In this document: positions 1-8,722 of the stretch, in pieces | Layout: each line of letters starts with the position of its first letter | How positions within the stretch are numbered: the stretch's first letter is position 1 | Assembly: GCF_001544455.2 (NCBI RefSeq) | Contig: NZ_FCOC02000011.1 | Coordinates: 124,001 to 188,000 of the forward strand | DNA length: 64,000 bases | From: Caballeronia sordidicola | Lineage (GTDB): Bacteria; Pseudomonadota; Gammaproteobacteria; Burkholderiales; Burkholderiaceae | Direction of reading: 5' to 3' | The notes under the pieces: model-generated | Databases searched by the model: none | What the model saw: the letters and a program-made list of their open reading frames with translations, nothing else | What the model was told of the DNA's origin: nothing | Translations under genes and position numbers: made by a program

Positions 1-839
1 TATCGCAGGCCATCCGCTCGCTCGAAGAGATGCTCGGCGTGGCGCTGTTCGTGCGCACCAAGCGCTCGGTCGAGCTGACGCCGGTTGGCAAGGATCTGCT
101 GCCGGAGGTGCGCCGGCTGCTGGCGGGCGCTGATTCTCTCAGGCCGCTCGCGCAGTCGCTCGCGCGAGGCGAAGCGGGCGTGTTGTCGCTGGCGTTCGTT
201 TCCACCGCGGATTACGGGCTGCTGCCGCTGTTGCTGCGCGATTTCGGCGCGCGTTATCCCGGCGTGCGACTGCAACTCGTGGAAGCAACCAGCGACGTGC
301 AGGTGGAGGAACTGGTCGCCGGGCGTATCGATGCCGGCCTTGTCATCCCGCCCCTGCCGCCGCGCCACGCCGTTGCGCTGTCGTATCTGCCGATCGCGCG
401 CGAGCCGCTTGTCATCGCGATGTCGAGCGACGCCGCCGCCGGACTCGGGCAGGGCGCCGCCGAGTGGTCGGACACGCCGGTGAGCCTCCATCAACTCGCC
501 GATGCCCCGCTCATCGTCTTTCCGCGCCGTCTCGCGCCGGATTTCTATGACATGATTATGGGCTGCTATGGCGCGGCCGGGCTGATTCCGCGTATCGGGC
601 AGGAGGCTATCCAGATGCAGACCATTGTCAGTCTGGTGTCGGCTGGAATGGGCGTCGCGCTCGTGCCGCAGTCGCTGCGTCATCTGCGAAGGACCGGAGT
701 GGTGTATCGTCCGTTGCTCGAATCCGGGCTCGTGGTCGAGACCGGACTCGTCTGGCGCGCGGCGGAGGTCAGCCCGGTGCTCGCCGGTTTTATCGATATA
801 GTGCGCGCTCATGCAGCCACCGTCCCGGCGCTGCCGTGA
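1..839 (+). CDS. LysR-family transcriptional regulator (5' end outside window)
   Basis: Reading is open from base 3, so the start lies upstream of the window. The first visible residues (SQAIRSLEEMLGVALFVRT) match the recognition-helix end of a LysR winged helix-turn-helix, and about 278 residues are visible. The rest is a LysR effector-binding domain with its two alpha/beta subdomains, ending in a typical hydrophobic segment. It would bind DNA as a tetramer and respond to a small ligand, which cannot be inferred here. It lies 21 bases upstream of lgt on the same strand and could be co-transcribed. In related genomes a LysR gene often sits beside lgt and ilvD (recalled, not visible here). Confidence 0.9.
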   Translation, partial: SQAIRSLEEMLGVALFVRTKRSVELTPVGKDLLPEVRRLLAGADSLRPLAQSLARGEAGVLSLAFVSTADYGLLPLLLRDFGARYPGVRLQLVEATSDVQVEELVAGRIDAGLVIPPLPPRHAVALSYLPIAREPLVIAMSSDAAAGLGQGAAEWSDTPVSLHQLADAPLIVFPRRLAPDFYDMIMGCYGAAGLIPRIGQEAIQMQTIVSLVSAGMGVALVPQSLRHLRRTGVVYRPLLESGLVVETGLVWRAAEVSPVLAGFIDIVRAHAATVPALP

Positions 840-860
840 CTTCACCCCGTAAATAGAAAC

Positions 861-1766
861 ATGCTCATTCACCCGAATTTCGATCCCATCGCCATTCATC
901 TGGGCCCGCTCGCCGTGCGCTGGTATGGCCTCATGTATTTGCTGGCTTTCATCCAGTGCATTGTGATCGGACGGATCCGGCTGCGTCTGCCTTACGTGTC
1001 GGCGCAGGGCTGGACCACGAAAGATATCGACGACATCTTGTTTTACGGCGTGCTCGGCACGATCCTGGGCGGCCGGCTGGGCTATGTGGTGTTCTACAAG
1101 TCGAGTTTTTATCTCGCCCATCCACTCGATATCTTCAAGGTATGGGAAGGCGGGATGTCCTTTCACGGCGGCATGCTCGGCGTGATTACCGCAATGATCG
1201 TGTTCGCGTGGCAGCGCAAGCGCACGTGGCTGCAGGTCACTGATTTCGTCGCGCCCATGGTGCCGCTAGGCCTTGCCGCGGGCCGCTTCGGCAATTTCAT
1301 CAATGGCGAATTGTGGGGCCGCGTCACGAATCCGAATGCGCCCTGGGCCATGTTGTTCCAGAACGCTTCCGCCGATGACGCCATCTGGCTGCAAAAGCAT
1401 CCCGATCTGGATGCGCAGTGGCATTTGCGCGCGATTTTCGACCGATATCAGATGTTGCCGCGCCATCCGTCGCAGTTATATGAGATTGCGCTGGAAGGTT
1501 TTGCGTTGTTTATTGTGGTGTGGCTGATATCGAGGAAGCAGCGGCCGGTTGGCGCGATTTCGGCGGTGTTTCTAATTGGTTATGGCGTCGCGCGATTTAC
1601 CGTGGAGTTTGCTCGCGAGCCGGATGATTATCTCGGCTTGCTGGCTGCAAATCTATCGATGGGCCAATGGCTTTCCCTGCCAATGATTATCGTGGGAATT
1701 GGTTTGCTGATCTGGTCGTATAAGAGAGAACGCGCCATGCCTTCAAAACCCGCGAAAGTATCCTGA
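861..1766 (+). CDS. lgt: Prolipoprotein diacylglyceryl transferase
   Basis: Lgt transfers a diacylglyceryl group from phosphatidylglycerol to the lipobox cysteine of prelipoproteins, the first step of lipoprotein maturation, in the inner membrane. The 301-residue length is normal. The HGGMLG motif lies near residue 102 and the family signature [10 protein letters not shown] at 141-150. Several hydrophobic segments are visible, the last near the C-terminus, followed by a basic tail. The ATG directly follows the LysR gene, and a strong hairpin follows the stop. Several of its likely substrates (an OmpA-type lipoprotein, a SodC-like lipoprotein) are encoded elsewhere in the window. Confidence 0.97.
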   Translation: MLIHPNFDPIAIHLGPLAVRWYGLMYLLAFIQCIVIGRIRLRLPYVSAQGWTTKDIDDILFYGVLGTILGGRLGYVVFYKSSFYLAHPLDIFKVWEGGMSFHGGMLGVITAMIVFAWQRKRTWLQVTDFVAPMVPLGLAAGRFGNFINGELWGRVTNPNAPWAMLFQNASADDAIWLQKHPDLDAQWHLRAIFDRYQMLPRHPSQLYEIALEGFALFIVVWLISRKQRPVGAISAVFLIGYGVARFTVEFAREPDDYLGLLAANLSMGQWLSLPMIIVGIGLLIWSYKRERAMPSKPAKVS

Positions 1767-1793
1767 TTGCCGAATCAACTCGCGCAGAACGAC

Positions 1794-1822
1794 AAAAGCC
1801 TCGCGCGGAGCGAGGCTTTTTA
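1794..1822. terminator. Intrinsic terminator between lgt and the SIMPL gene
   Basis: Perfect 11-bp stem AAAAGCCTCGC / GCGAGGCTTTT around a 5-base loop. The T-run follows on the + strand and the matching A-run lies on the left, so it can terminate both convergent genes. Confidence 0.9.
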
Positions 1823-1863
1823 ACGCGTTACCAATGCTCTATTAAACCGTCAAGCCGACGCGT

Positions 1864-2592
1864 TTAACGATTCATCTGCACCGACCCGGACACATTCACG
1901 GTCACGGTCGACGTGCCCGCTTCAAGCGCCATGGGCGCGGCCATCTTTGCGTCTGCGCTCATGCTCCTGGCTGCCATCATCATCACCGGTCGCGGCGACG
2001 AGCCGTTATGCCCGATATTCACTTCACGAATTGCATAGCCGCTATAGCCGAACGCCTGCGACGAAGCCTGCGCCTGCTGCTTGAACGAAGCGATTGCCCG
2101 CGTGGAAAGCTTTTGCTCCGCCTCGCGCTGCGCCTCGGGCGACAACGAGAAGGTCACGCTGCCCACCTGCATGGAATCGCTCATTTTCCCGGCGAGCTTC
2201 GTTGCGGCCGTAAAGTCCTTCGATTCCAGCACGACTTCCGTGCGACCGCGCCACGCGGAAATACGGCCATCGCGATCCGTCGATGGATAAACGGTGAACG
2301 CGCCGCTATGGGCCGTCACGTTTTCGACGCCCTTCGCCATGCGCAGCGCGGCGTCGGCGCGCTGATTGAGCACGCTCGTCAATGACGCCGCGTCCTTCGC
2401 TTCCTGCTCGTAAAACAAGGTGATATCAACGACGTCCTGCGGCACGTCTTCGCTTGCTTGCGCAGAAAGCGACAACACGCCCGAAGGCTGCGCCTGCGTC
2501 ACCACGTTTTGCGCGGACGCGCCCTGCGCCATGGCAGCGCCTGCAAGAAGGGCAATGGCCGCGAGTGCCGAAGTGGTGTTTTTCTTTGTCAT
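1864..2592 (-). CDS. SIMPL (DUF541) domain periplasmic protein
   Basis: A 242-residue protein with a clear Sec signal peptide of about 27 residues ending in GASAQ. The remainder is a SIMPL/DUF541 domain, a fold of oligomeric periplasmic or outer-membrane-associated proteins whose biochemical role is poorly defined; some members have been tied to oxidative stress or membrane integrity. The family-typical YxQEAKDA-like and GYAIREVNI-like segments are visible. ATG start. It is convergent with lgt and shares its terminator; the neighbours give no functional clue. Confidence 0.85.
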   Translation of the reverse strand: MTKKNTTSALAAIALLAGAAMAQGASAQNVVTQAQPSGVLSLSAQASEDVPQDVVDITLFYEQEAKDAASLTSVLNQRADAALRMAKGVENVTAHSGAFTVYPSTDRDGRISAWRGRTEVVLESKDFTAATKLAGKMSDSMQVGSVTFSLSPEAQREAEQKLSTRAIASFKQQAQASSQAFGYSGYAIREVNIGHNGSSPRPVMMMAARSMSADAKMAAPMALEAGTSTVTVNVSGSVQMNR

Positions 2593-2686
2593 CGATTAAC
2601 TCCGTATGCATGAGTGCACGTCATTGTGACCGATGCTTAGTTGACGCACGTGCTCACGAAGTTCCCTTCAGTTTCCTTTAATGACG

Positions 2687-3145
2687 TTACAAAAAATGTT
2701 CGGTGATAAAGCGCCATTGCGCCTCGGTCACAGGCGTGATCGATAAACGATTGCCTCGCGCAAGCACCTGCATGTCGGCAAGCTCTGCGTGATCGCGAAG
2801 CGCGGAAAGCGGGATGAGCGGTGTCTTCTTGACGAAGTGAACATCGACAAGAAGCCACCGTGGCTTTTCCGGCGATGACTTTGGATCGTAGTAAGGACTG
2901 GATGAATCGAACTGCGTGGGATCGGGGTAAGCCGCGGACGATACTTTCGCAATACCGGCAATGCCCGGCTGCGGACAACTCGAGTGGTAAAAGAGAACGC
3001 CGTCGCCGATCTGCATGCCGTCGCGCATGAAGTTGCGCGCCTGGTAATTGCGCACGCCAGTCCAGGGCAAGGTTTTTTTCGGAGCATGCGCGAGATGGTC
3101 GATGCTCGCTTCGTCCGGTTCCGACTTCATCAGCCAATAGCGCAT
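2687..3145 (-). CDS. EVE-domain protein
   Basis: I place the start at the ATG giving MRYWLMKSEPDE, the conserved start of EVE-domain proteins, which yields 152 residues, the usual size. The open frame extends upstream to 3274 but that part is unlike the family. EVE domains are PUA-like folds that bind modified bases in DNA or RNA; short stand-alone members are common in proteobacteria and their target is unknown. The WTGVRNYQARNFMRD and HSSCPQPGIAG segments are typical. It lies just downstream of the 6S RNA and its terminator on the same strand. Confidence 0.9.
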   Translation of the reverse strand: MRYWLMKSEPDEASIDHLAHAPKKTLPWTGVRNYQARNFMRDGMQIGDGVLFYHSSCPQPGIAGIAKVSSAAYPDPTQFDSSSPYYDPKSSPEKPRWLLVDVHFVKKTPLIPLSALRDHAELADMQVLARGNRLSITPVTEAQWRFITEHFL

Positions 3146-3199
3146 GAACGTGGCTCGCGGAAAAAGATGCGCTGCTTGAATGTTCACAGCACACCCGTA

Positions 3200-3237
3200 C
3201 AAAAGAAAACGGCATCGGAAATTTCCGACGCCGTTCA
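3200..3237 (-). terminator. Intrinsic terminator after 6S RNA
   Basis: Near-perfect hairpin: AACGGC at 3208-3213 pairs with GCCGTT at 3230-3235, and the segment between them is itself a palindrome (TCGGAAATTTCCGA). On the minus strand it is followed by TTTTCTTTT. It lies about 57 bases past the predicted 6S 3' end and before the EVE gene. Confidence 0.8.
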
Positions 3238-3292
3238 CTTGGGTCAAGCATGTTACGTGCAGCCTTGCGCGCAACTTCGCACATGCTGCTCA

Positions 3293-3472
3293 ATCAGGTC
3301 CCCGCCCAAGCCGCTAGGCCGGCATCCTGAACCTGGGTTCAAGATTGGTCGCAGTAAGCAACACCTTGGGCTCATCAGACAGAGTGACGCGCTCGCCAGT
3401 GCTACAAGATCCCACAACCGTGCACAATGGCATTGGTTCAAGGAATATATGACCTTGGCAAACCAGGCAGGG
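3293..3472 (-). ncRNA. ssrS: 6S RNA
   Basis: 6S RNA binds sigma-70 RNA polymerase holoenzyme as a DNA mimic and lowers housekeeping transcription in stationary phase. On the minus strand, the 3' half carries the conserved CUUGAACCCAGGUUCAGG segment followed by GCCGGCCUAGCGGC, matching the 3' half of known 6S RNAs. The 5' half has the CCUUGAACC and GUGGGAUCUUGUAG segments. A closing stem forms between GGUUUGCCAAG (around 3464) and CUUGGGCGGGGACC (ending near 3297). A -10-like TACAGT at 3480-3485 puts the transcript start near 3472. Position downstream of zapA is the usual 6S location. Ends are accurate to roughly 5 bases. Confidence 0.9.
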
Positions 3473-3624
3473 AGCAATCACTGTACACCAATCGTCCCGA
3501 CGATGCAGCACTGATACAGGAAAACTTTATGTCGATTGCATGGCGTCGAACCGTGTGCGCAATGCAATAACGTCCACGACATCACATGCGCCCCAAGCGT
3601 TAGCAAACATGTGCACGCTGGAAT

Positions 3625-3939
3625 TCACTGCGCTTCGTATTGTGAAATCACCACGCCAAGCTGTTCATTCATTTGATGCATGGTGCGGCGAATTTCTTCG
3701 GCAGGGAACGCTTCGCCGTGACGCACGCTGTTCTGCAACTTGAGCAATTCCGACGCAAGCGACAACGCCGCCATTACCGCAATCCGATCCATGCCACGCA
3801 CGCTGCTTGCATTGCGCACCTTCGACATTTCCGCGTCCACGCGCGCAACCGCTTCACGCAGTGCACCTTCCGTTTCTGGCGAGCAAGCGAGGCGGTACGG
3901 CGCGCCAAGAATGGATACCTCGATCTGCTTGGTCGTCAT
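3625..3939 (-). CDS. zapA: Cell division protein ZapA
   Basis: ZapA (104 residues) joins FtsZ protofilaments side by side and stabilises the Z-ring. The N-terminal MTTKQIEVSILGAPYRLACS strand is the family hallmark, followed by an alpha-helical C-terminal coiled coil. Its ATG overlaps the stop of the upstream ZapB-like gene by 4 bases (ATGA), indicating translational coupling. 6S RNA follows about 150 bases downstream on the same strand. Confidence 0.95.
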   Translation of the reverse strand: MTTKQIEVSILGAPYRLACSPETEGALREAVARVDAEMSKVRNASSVRGMDRIAVMAALSLASELLKLQNSVRHGEAFPAEEIRRTMHQMNEQLGVVISQYEAQ

Positions 3940-4319
3940 GCCTTTTCTCCGTGATGGTGTGATTCCTCGTGCAACGCGCCGTGCGCCGCTTCGGCGGTGT
4001 CCGGTTCGATGCTGGCATCAGGAGGCAAAAGGGCAAGCTGGTTATCCGGCTCGGGTGCGCTTTTCGCGCGCGGCAATTTTTCGAGAATTGCGTTGAGACG
4101 AACTTGCGCATCGTCGATTTTCGCCGATAACGAATCACGCTCCGCCATCAGGGCGTCGCGTTCCTCGCGCATTTGCGCGAGTTCTTTCTGCGCACCCGCA
4201 AACTCCGCGCGCAACTGGTCGAGTTGCTGGGCAATTGCGTCATGCGCCTGATGATGGCGTTCGCTGATCTTGATCAGCCGGCCAATATTTTGTGACAGTG
4301 ATTCGAGTTCGTTGAGCAT
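3936..4319 (-). CDS. ZapB-like coiled-coil cell division protein
   Basis: A 127-residue protein starting at MLNELESLSQNI, chosen because AAGAGG stands 7 bases upstream of this ATG; the frame is open for nine codons more. Residues about 20-90 are a continuous heptad-rich coiled coil with many E, Q, R and L residues. The tail is acidic and ends in a His-rich stretch (ESHHHGEKA). The 4-base overlap with zapA supports a role at the division ring, as a ZapA partner. It is longer than enterobacterial ZapB (about 80 residues), so I call it only ZapB-like. Confidence 0.75.
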   Translation of the reverse strand: MLNELESLSQNIGRLIKISERHHQAHDAIAQQLDQLRAEFAGAQKELAQMREERDALMAERDSLSAKIDDAQVRLNAILEKLPRAKSAPEPDNQLALLPPDASIEPDTAEAAHGALHEESHHHGEKA

Positions 4320-4654
4320 GTGCTGCGTCCTCTTAAGACCTCGCATTTTAGCGCGCTTCGCTGGCGCTTCAGAAATTTGGTTCGTTTCCAGACGTAACAG
4401 CAGTTGGAAGTCAATGCATTGGCGCGAGCCTTTATTCGTAAGGGGAAATGATTTATCCAGTTAAATTCCGCCGCCATTGACTGCGTGACGGCGAGCCAAT
4501 CGACGCTTTTCAAAGTACCGCTTCAAGTTTGTTCGAAACTTGTCGGACCGCATGAAAACACGGGTGAATCGAACGCCCGATCAAATGCGGCAATGTCCCG
4601 CACGGCGGCATGTTCCCGCTTTCTTGACGGGTTCGCGCGCCGCTCTTAAACTCG
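4320..4654. other. Intergenic spacer upstream of the ZapB-like gene and the riboswitch
   Basis: No credible gene. The stretch is somewhat AT-richer than its surroundings around 4360-4460, and should hold the promoters of the zapB-like/zapA genes (-) and of the riboswitch-btuB transcript (+). I cannot place either promoter with confidence. Confidence 0.5.
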
Positions 4655-4932
4655 CGCCACCTTGGTGCTCGCGCACGCTTGATCCAGCATGCGCAGTTAA
4701 ACGGGAAGCAGGGAGCAAGGTCCGCCTGGACCGCGCCAACCTGCGCTGCCCCCGCAACGGTAAGCGACCGCAACGCAAGTTGCAAGCCGGTCCCACGCGT
4801 AACGTCCGGCCGCCTCGCGGCATTTCAACGGCATTTCACGACTCGAAATGGCACGGACGCCACGCTTATGCCACTGCGCCTTTGGCGCGGGAAGGCGGGC
4901 CGACGCGTCGTCAGCCCGGATACCGGCCTCGG
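4655..4932 (+). promoter_or_regulatory. Cobalamin (AdoCbl) riboswitch
   Basis: The conserved blocks occur in order: GGTGCTC near 4664, TTAAACGGGAAGCAGG at 4697-4712, CCTGCGCTGCCCCCGC with AACGGTAAGCG at about 4740-4766, GCCACTG at 4870-4876, CGGGAAGG at 4888-4895, and the B12-box equivalent CAGCCCGGATACCGGCC at 4912-4928. A stretch of about 100 bases between GTAAGCG and GCCACTG holds an enlarged peripheral stem. It lies 87 bases upstream of the btuB ATG. In the family, adenosylcobalamin binding closes the downstream ribosome-binding site or stops transcription, so btuB and the genes behind it should be repressed when B12 is plentiful. Confidence 0.92.
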
Positions 4933-5018
4933 GGAGAGCATCGCCTCGCGGCCGTGCTCGTCACGCATGGACTTGCGGGGAGCGGGTCGCGCATGCATTT
5001 ACCGGATCGTCCTACATC

Positions 5019-6884
5019 ATGGTTTCACCCATTACCCGCGCCGTGCTGCTGCTTTGCGGCAGTTTACCCGTTGTCGCGAGTGCCCAGTCCGTATCGGCAA
5101 CTACCGTGGGTTCCAGCGAACCTGTCACGCTTGCGCCCGTCGTGGTGACGACGACTCGTGCGCCGCAAAAACTCGCCGATTCCATCGCGCAGACAACGCT
5201 TTTCGATCAGCAGGATATCGCCGATACCAACGCCACCGACGTCGCCGGCCTGCTCGCGCTCGGCGCAGGCGCGCAGATCACGCGCAACGGCGGCCCGGGT
5301 TCGAGCGCGAGCTTGTTCTTGCGCGGTGCGTCGTCGGCGCAGTCGCTCGTGTTGATCGATGGCGTGCGGGTGGAATCCGCCGGACTGAGCGCCGCGCAAC
5401 TCTCGCAACTCATGCTCGATCAGATCGACCACGTGGAAGTGGTGAACGGTAATGTGTCGGCGCTGTACGGATCGAATGCGGTGGGCGGCGTCGTGCAGAT
5501 CTTCACGAAGGACGGCGGCGATCATCCGCCGCGCTTCAACTTCGAGACCGAGGTAGGCAGCTATCACACGCAGCGCCAGCAGGTTGGCGCAAACGGCGCG
5601 CTCGATAAAGACGGCCGCACCACCTTCAGCGTGACGCTCTCGCGCGAAAAGACGGACGGGTTTTCATCGATCGATCCGGCAACCTCGCCGAATGTGAACC
5701 CGAACGCGAACGGCTATCTCAACGAGAGCGTGTCGGCAACGTTGCGGCACCAGTTCTCGAGCAAATGGGACGCGGGCGTGCGCTTCCTGCAATCGAACGG
5801 TATCAATAGTTTCGACAACGCTTTCGGCCTGCCCACCGACGACAACGAATCGCACAACCGCGTGCGCTCTACTTCGGTGTTTGCGAACGGCAAGATCACC
5901 GATAACTGGACCACGCATTTCACCGTGGCGCAGGGGCAGGATCGTGCGAACACGGAGTTGAACGGCGTCTACAACAGCAAGTTCAATTCTGAAAACCGGC
6001 AATACACCTGGCAGAACGATCTCGCGCTGACGCCGGATCACAAGTTTGTGTTCGGCTATGAACATCTCGACCAGACGCTGGATTCGGATCAGCTCACCGC
6101 GCCGGATCGCCATGTGAATTCGGGTTTCGCGGGTTACGTGGGCAACTTCGGCGCGAATCAATTTCAGGCGAACGTGCGGCGCGACCAGTATTCGGATTTT
6201 GGCGGCGCCAATAGTTATTACCTCGGCTACGGCTACTATTTCGATGCCCACTGGAAAGCCACGCTCAGCTATTCCGATGCATTCCGCGCGCCGAGCTTCG
6301 ACGATCTGTACTATCCGTTCAGCGGCAATCCATCGATACAACCCGAGCGCAGCCACTCGGTCGAAGGCGCGTTGCAATATGCATCGGGCGCGGTGGGAAT
6401 CCTGCGGCTGACCGCATTCCAGACGCGTTACACGAACCTGATCGACTACGTGTCGGACGGCAGCGGCTTTTTTATCGCGCAGAATGTGGGGCGCGCGAAG
6501 GTGCAGGGGCTTGAAGGATCGTGGCAAGGGCATGTGGGACGCACGGATGTCCGCGCGTCGTTCACGCTGCAAAATCCTGTCGATGAAACCAATCAGCAGG
6601 ACCTCACGCGCCGCGCCCGGCGTTTTGCGACGCTCGCCGTGAACCGGTCGATAGGCGGCTGGCGCGTTGGCGGCGAATGGATCACGAGCGGCGCACGCGA
6701 GGACTTCGATTCCACGCTCGGCGGTTATGGTTTGGTGAATCTGTCGGCGCGATATGACATCACGAAGTCGTGGTACGTCGGCGCGCGCATCGACAACCTG
6801 TTCAACAAGGACTATCAGCTTGCGTATTCGTACAACACGCCACGGCGCGGCGCCTATATCACGCTCGGCTGGCAACAGCGGTGA
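5019..6884 (+). CDS. btuB: TonB-dependent vitamin B12 receptor
   Basis: Outer-membrane receptor (621 residues) that takes up cobalamin using TonB energy. The start ATG giving MVSPITRAVLLL begins a signal peptide ending near VASAQ; the frame upstream is open only because it crosses the riboswitch. A TonB-box-like APVVVTTT follows, then a plug domain with LFLRGASSAQSLVLIDGVRV, and a long 22-strand barrel ending in ITLGWQQR. The riboswitch and the following btuC/btuD genes identify the substrate as a corrinoid. I see no strong Shine-Dalgarno, as expected when the riboswitch controls access to it. Confidence 0.93.
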   Translation: MVSPITRAVLLLCGSLPVVASAQSVSATTVGSSEPVTLAPVVVTTTRAPQKLADSIAQTTLFDQQDIADTNATDVAGLLALGAGAQITRNGGPGSSASLFLRGASSAQSLVLIDGVRVESAGLSAAQLSQLMLDQIDHVEVVNGNVSALYGSNAVGGVVQIFTKDGGDHPPRFNFETEVGSYHTQRQQVGANGALDKDGRTTFSVTLSREKTDGFSSIDPATSPNVNPNANGYLNESVSATLRHQFSSKWDAGVRFLQSNGINSFDNAFGLPTDDNESHNRVRSTSVFANGKITDNWTTHFTVAQGQDRANTELNGVYNSKFNSENRQYTWQNDLALTPDHKFVFGYEHLDQTLDSDQLTAPDRHVNSGFAGYVGNFGANQFQANVRRDQYSDFGGANSYYLGYGYYFDAHWKATLSYSDAFRAPSFDDLYYPFSGNPSIQPERSHSVEGALQYASGAVGILRLTAFQTRYTNLIDYVSDGSGFFIAQNVGRAKVQGLEGSWQGHVGRTDVRASFTLQNPVDETNQQDLTRRARRFATLAVNRSIGGWRVGGEWITSGAREDFDSTLGGYGLVNLSARYDITKSWYVGARIDNLFNKDYQLAYSYNTPRRGAYITLGWQQR

Positions 6885-6904
6885 AGCGCGATAACGCCCC
6901 GCGG

Positions 6905-7927
6905 ATGGCCGCCCTACGGATGGCCGCCCCGCGCATGGCCGCCCAACGCGCCTTCATGATCTGGATCGCGCTCGCCTTCGCGGCGGCGGCCGTGCTGATT
7001 GCGTCGCTGGCAATTGGAAGCGTGCCCGTGTCGCCCGCGCGCGTCATGCATGCGCTTGTATCGCCGGGTAATGACGTGCTCGACGAAATCGTGCGTAGCC
7101 TGCGTTTGCCGCGCGCGCTTGGCGGCTTTGCATCCGGCGCGTTGCTCGCGATGGCCGGCGCGCTGCTGCAAGTCCTGCTGCGCAATCCGCTGGCCGAACC
7201 GTATGTGCTGGGTGTATCCGGCGGCGCGGCGGCGTTCGCGCTCGCCACCATGCTGTTTTCGATGTCATGGTGGAGTGTCGACGTTGCCGCATTCGCCGGC
7301 GCGTTTTTATCGATACTGCTCGTCCTCGGCCTTGCCCGGCGAGAGTTATGGCGTGGCGAACCGCAGGATGCATCGCCGAGATTGTTGCTCACCGGCGCGG
7401 TGATCGCGGCGGGTTGGGGCGCGTCGATCACGCTGATGCTTGCCATTGCGCCCGAGAACCGCCTGCGCGGCATGGTGTTCTGGCTGACCGGCGACCTGAA
7501 CGGCGTTGCAATGCCTTGGCCCGGGATGATTGCCTTGGTGATCGCGCTGATCGCGATCGTGCCCGCGGCGCCGCAACTCAACGTGCTGCTGCGCGGCGAT
7601 ATTGCCGCCGAAGCGCTCGGCGTGCGCGTCGTGCGTTTGCGCTTGCGCGTGTATCTGGTTGCGTCGCTCGCGGCTGCTGCCGCTGTTACCACCGCCGGGA
7701 CGATTGGTTTTATCGGGCTCGTGGTGCCGCATGTCTTGCGGCTCGCGTTCGGTAACGATCAGCGCATGTTGCTGCCTGCATCCGCGCTCGCGGGCGGCTT
7801 TGCTGTAATGGGCGCAGACCTGATCGCGCGCACCGTGATCGCGCCCGCTCAGTTGCCAGTGGGCGTCATCACGGCGCTGGTCGGCGTGCCGGTATTCTTG
7901 TGGATGTTGCTGAGGCGCGTGCGATGA
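6905..7927 (+). CDS. btuC: Cobalamin ABC transporter permease (FecCD family)
   Basis: Inner-membrane permease of the BtuC/FecCD family with about ten hydrophobic segments. Family motifs include LRLPRALGGFASGALLAMAG, RNPLAEPYVLGVSGGAA and GTIGFIGLVVPHVLR. It would pass corrinoid from BtuF into the cytoplasm. The start is uncertain: GTG at 6881 overlaps the btuB stop by 4 bases (GTGA), while ATGs occur at 6905, 6920, 6935 and 6956; none has a clear ribosome-binding site. The ATGs at 6905-6935 form a MAAxR triple repeat. The stop overlaps the btuD start by 4 bases. Confidence 0.9.
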   Translation: MAALRMAAPRMAAQRAFMIWIALAFAAAAVLIASLAIGSVPVSPARVMHALVSPGNDVLDEIVRSLRLPRALGGFASGALLAMAGALLQVLLRNPLAEPYVLGVSGGAAAFALATMLFSMSWWSVDVAAFAGAFLSILLVLGLARRELWRGEPQDASPRLLLTGAVIAAGWGASITLMLAIAPENRLRGMVFWLTGDLNGVAMPWPGMIALVIALIAIVPAAPQLNVLLRGDIAAEALGVRVVRLRLRVYLVASLAAAAAVTTAGTIGFIGLVVPHVLRLAFGNDQRMLLPASALAGGFAVMGADLIARTVIAPAQLPVGVITALVGVPVFLWMLLRRVR

Positions 7928-8715
7928 ACGGACTTCACGTCAACCGGCTTACCTTGCGCGCAGGGGATCGCGTGCTGGTCGCAGCGCTCACGCAGACTTT
8001 CGCGCCCGGCGAAATGTGGTGCATCGCGGGGCCGAATGGCGCGGGCAAGACAACCTTGATATCGGCGCTTGCGGGGTTATTGAAGGAAGCCGGGGAATCG
8101 ATTTCCCTCGATGGACGCGTGCTTCGCGAATGGCGCTCGAATGATCTGGCGCGTCGCCGCGCGTTGATGCCTCAAGCTTCGCACGATGCATTCAGCGCGA
8201 GCGTTCTCGATACGGTCATGCTCAACCGCTTTCCGCATCTGACCGGCTGGGGTTGGGAGAGCGACGCGGATCGTGCGGCCGCGCACGGGGCGCTGGAAAC
8301 GCTGGGCCTTGCCGCATTTGCGTCACGCGATATCCAGTCGCTTTCCGGCGGCGAACGTCAACGCGTTGCACTGGCCGCGGCCTTATGCCAGGAGGCGCCG
8401 CTTTTATTGCTCGATGAACCGCTCTCGCATCTCGACCTGCATCATCAGATCGATTGTCTCGAAGCGTTGAGCGCGTGGGTCACGACTCGCGAACGCAGCG
8501 TGATTTTCTCGTGCCACGATTTGAACCTTGCCCGGCGTTTCGCCACGCACGCCTTGCTGCTCGATGGCGCTGGCCACGCGCACGCAGGCCTCGCGCGCGA
8601 GGTCCTTACGCCCGAGCGCGCCGGCGCCGCATTTGGTTATCCGCTAACCTTGATCCAGCAGGACGGACACGAAGCGCTCGTGCCCGCCCTGCGTCCAATG
8701 TTCAAATCACCCTGA
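7924..8715 (+). CDS. btuD: Cobalamin ABC transporter ATP-binding protein
   Basis: ATPase of 263 residues that drives BtuC. Walker A GPNGAGKTT lies at residues 36-44, the ABC signature LSGGERQR at 140-147, and Walker B LLLLDEP around 160-166, with the switch histidine in SCHDLN. The ATG overlaps the btuC stop (ATGA), so the two are translationally coupled. The next gene, cobT, starts 7 bases after the stop. Confidence 0.93.
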   Translation: MNGLHVNRLTLRAGDRVLVAALTQTFAPGEMWCIAGPNGAGKTTLISALAGLLKEAGESISLDGRVLREWRSNDLARRRALMPQASHDAFSASVLDTVMLNRFPHLTGWGWESDADRAAAHGALETLGLAAFASRDIQSLSGGERQRVALAAALCQEAPLLLLDEPLSHLDLHHQIDCLEALSAWVTTRERSVIFSCHDLNLARRFATHALLLDGAGHAHAGLAREVLTPERAGAAFGYPLTLIQQDGHEALVPALRPMFKSP

Positions 8716-8722
8716 CCCGACC

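Noticed and set aside
4274..4513. 79-residue minus-strand frame upstream of the ZapB-like gene
   Set aside because: It overlaps the start of the ZapB-like gene in another frame and has no ribosome-binding site or family likeness.
5664..6875. 403-residue frame antisense to btuB
   Set aside because: Same effect of codon bias; the sense strand is a full-length receptor.
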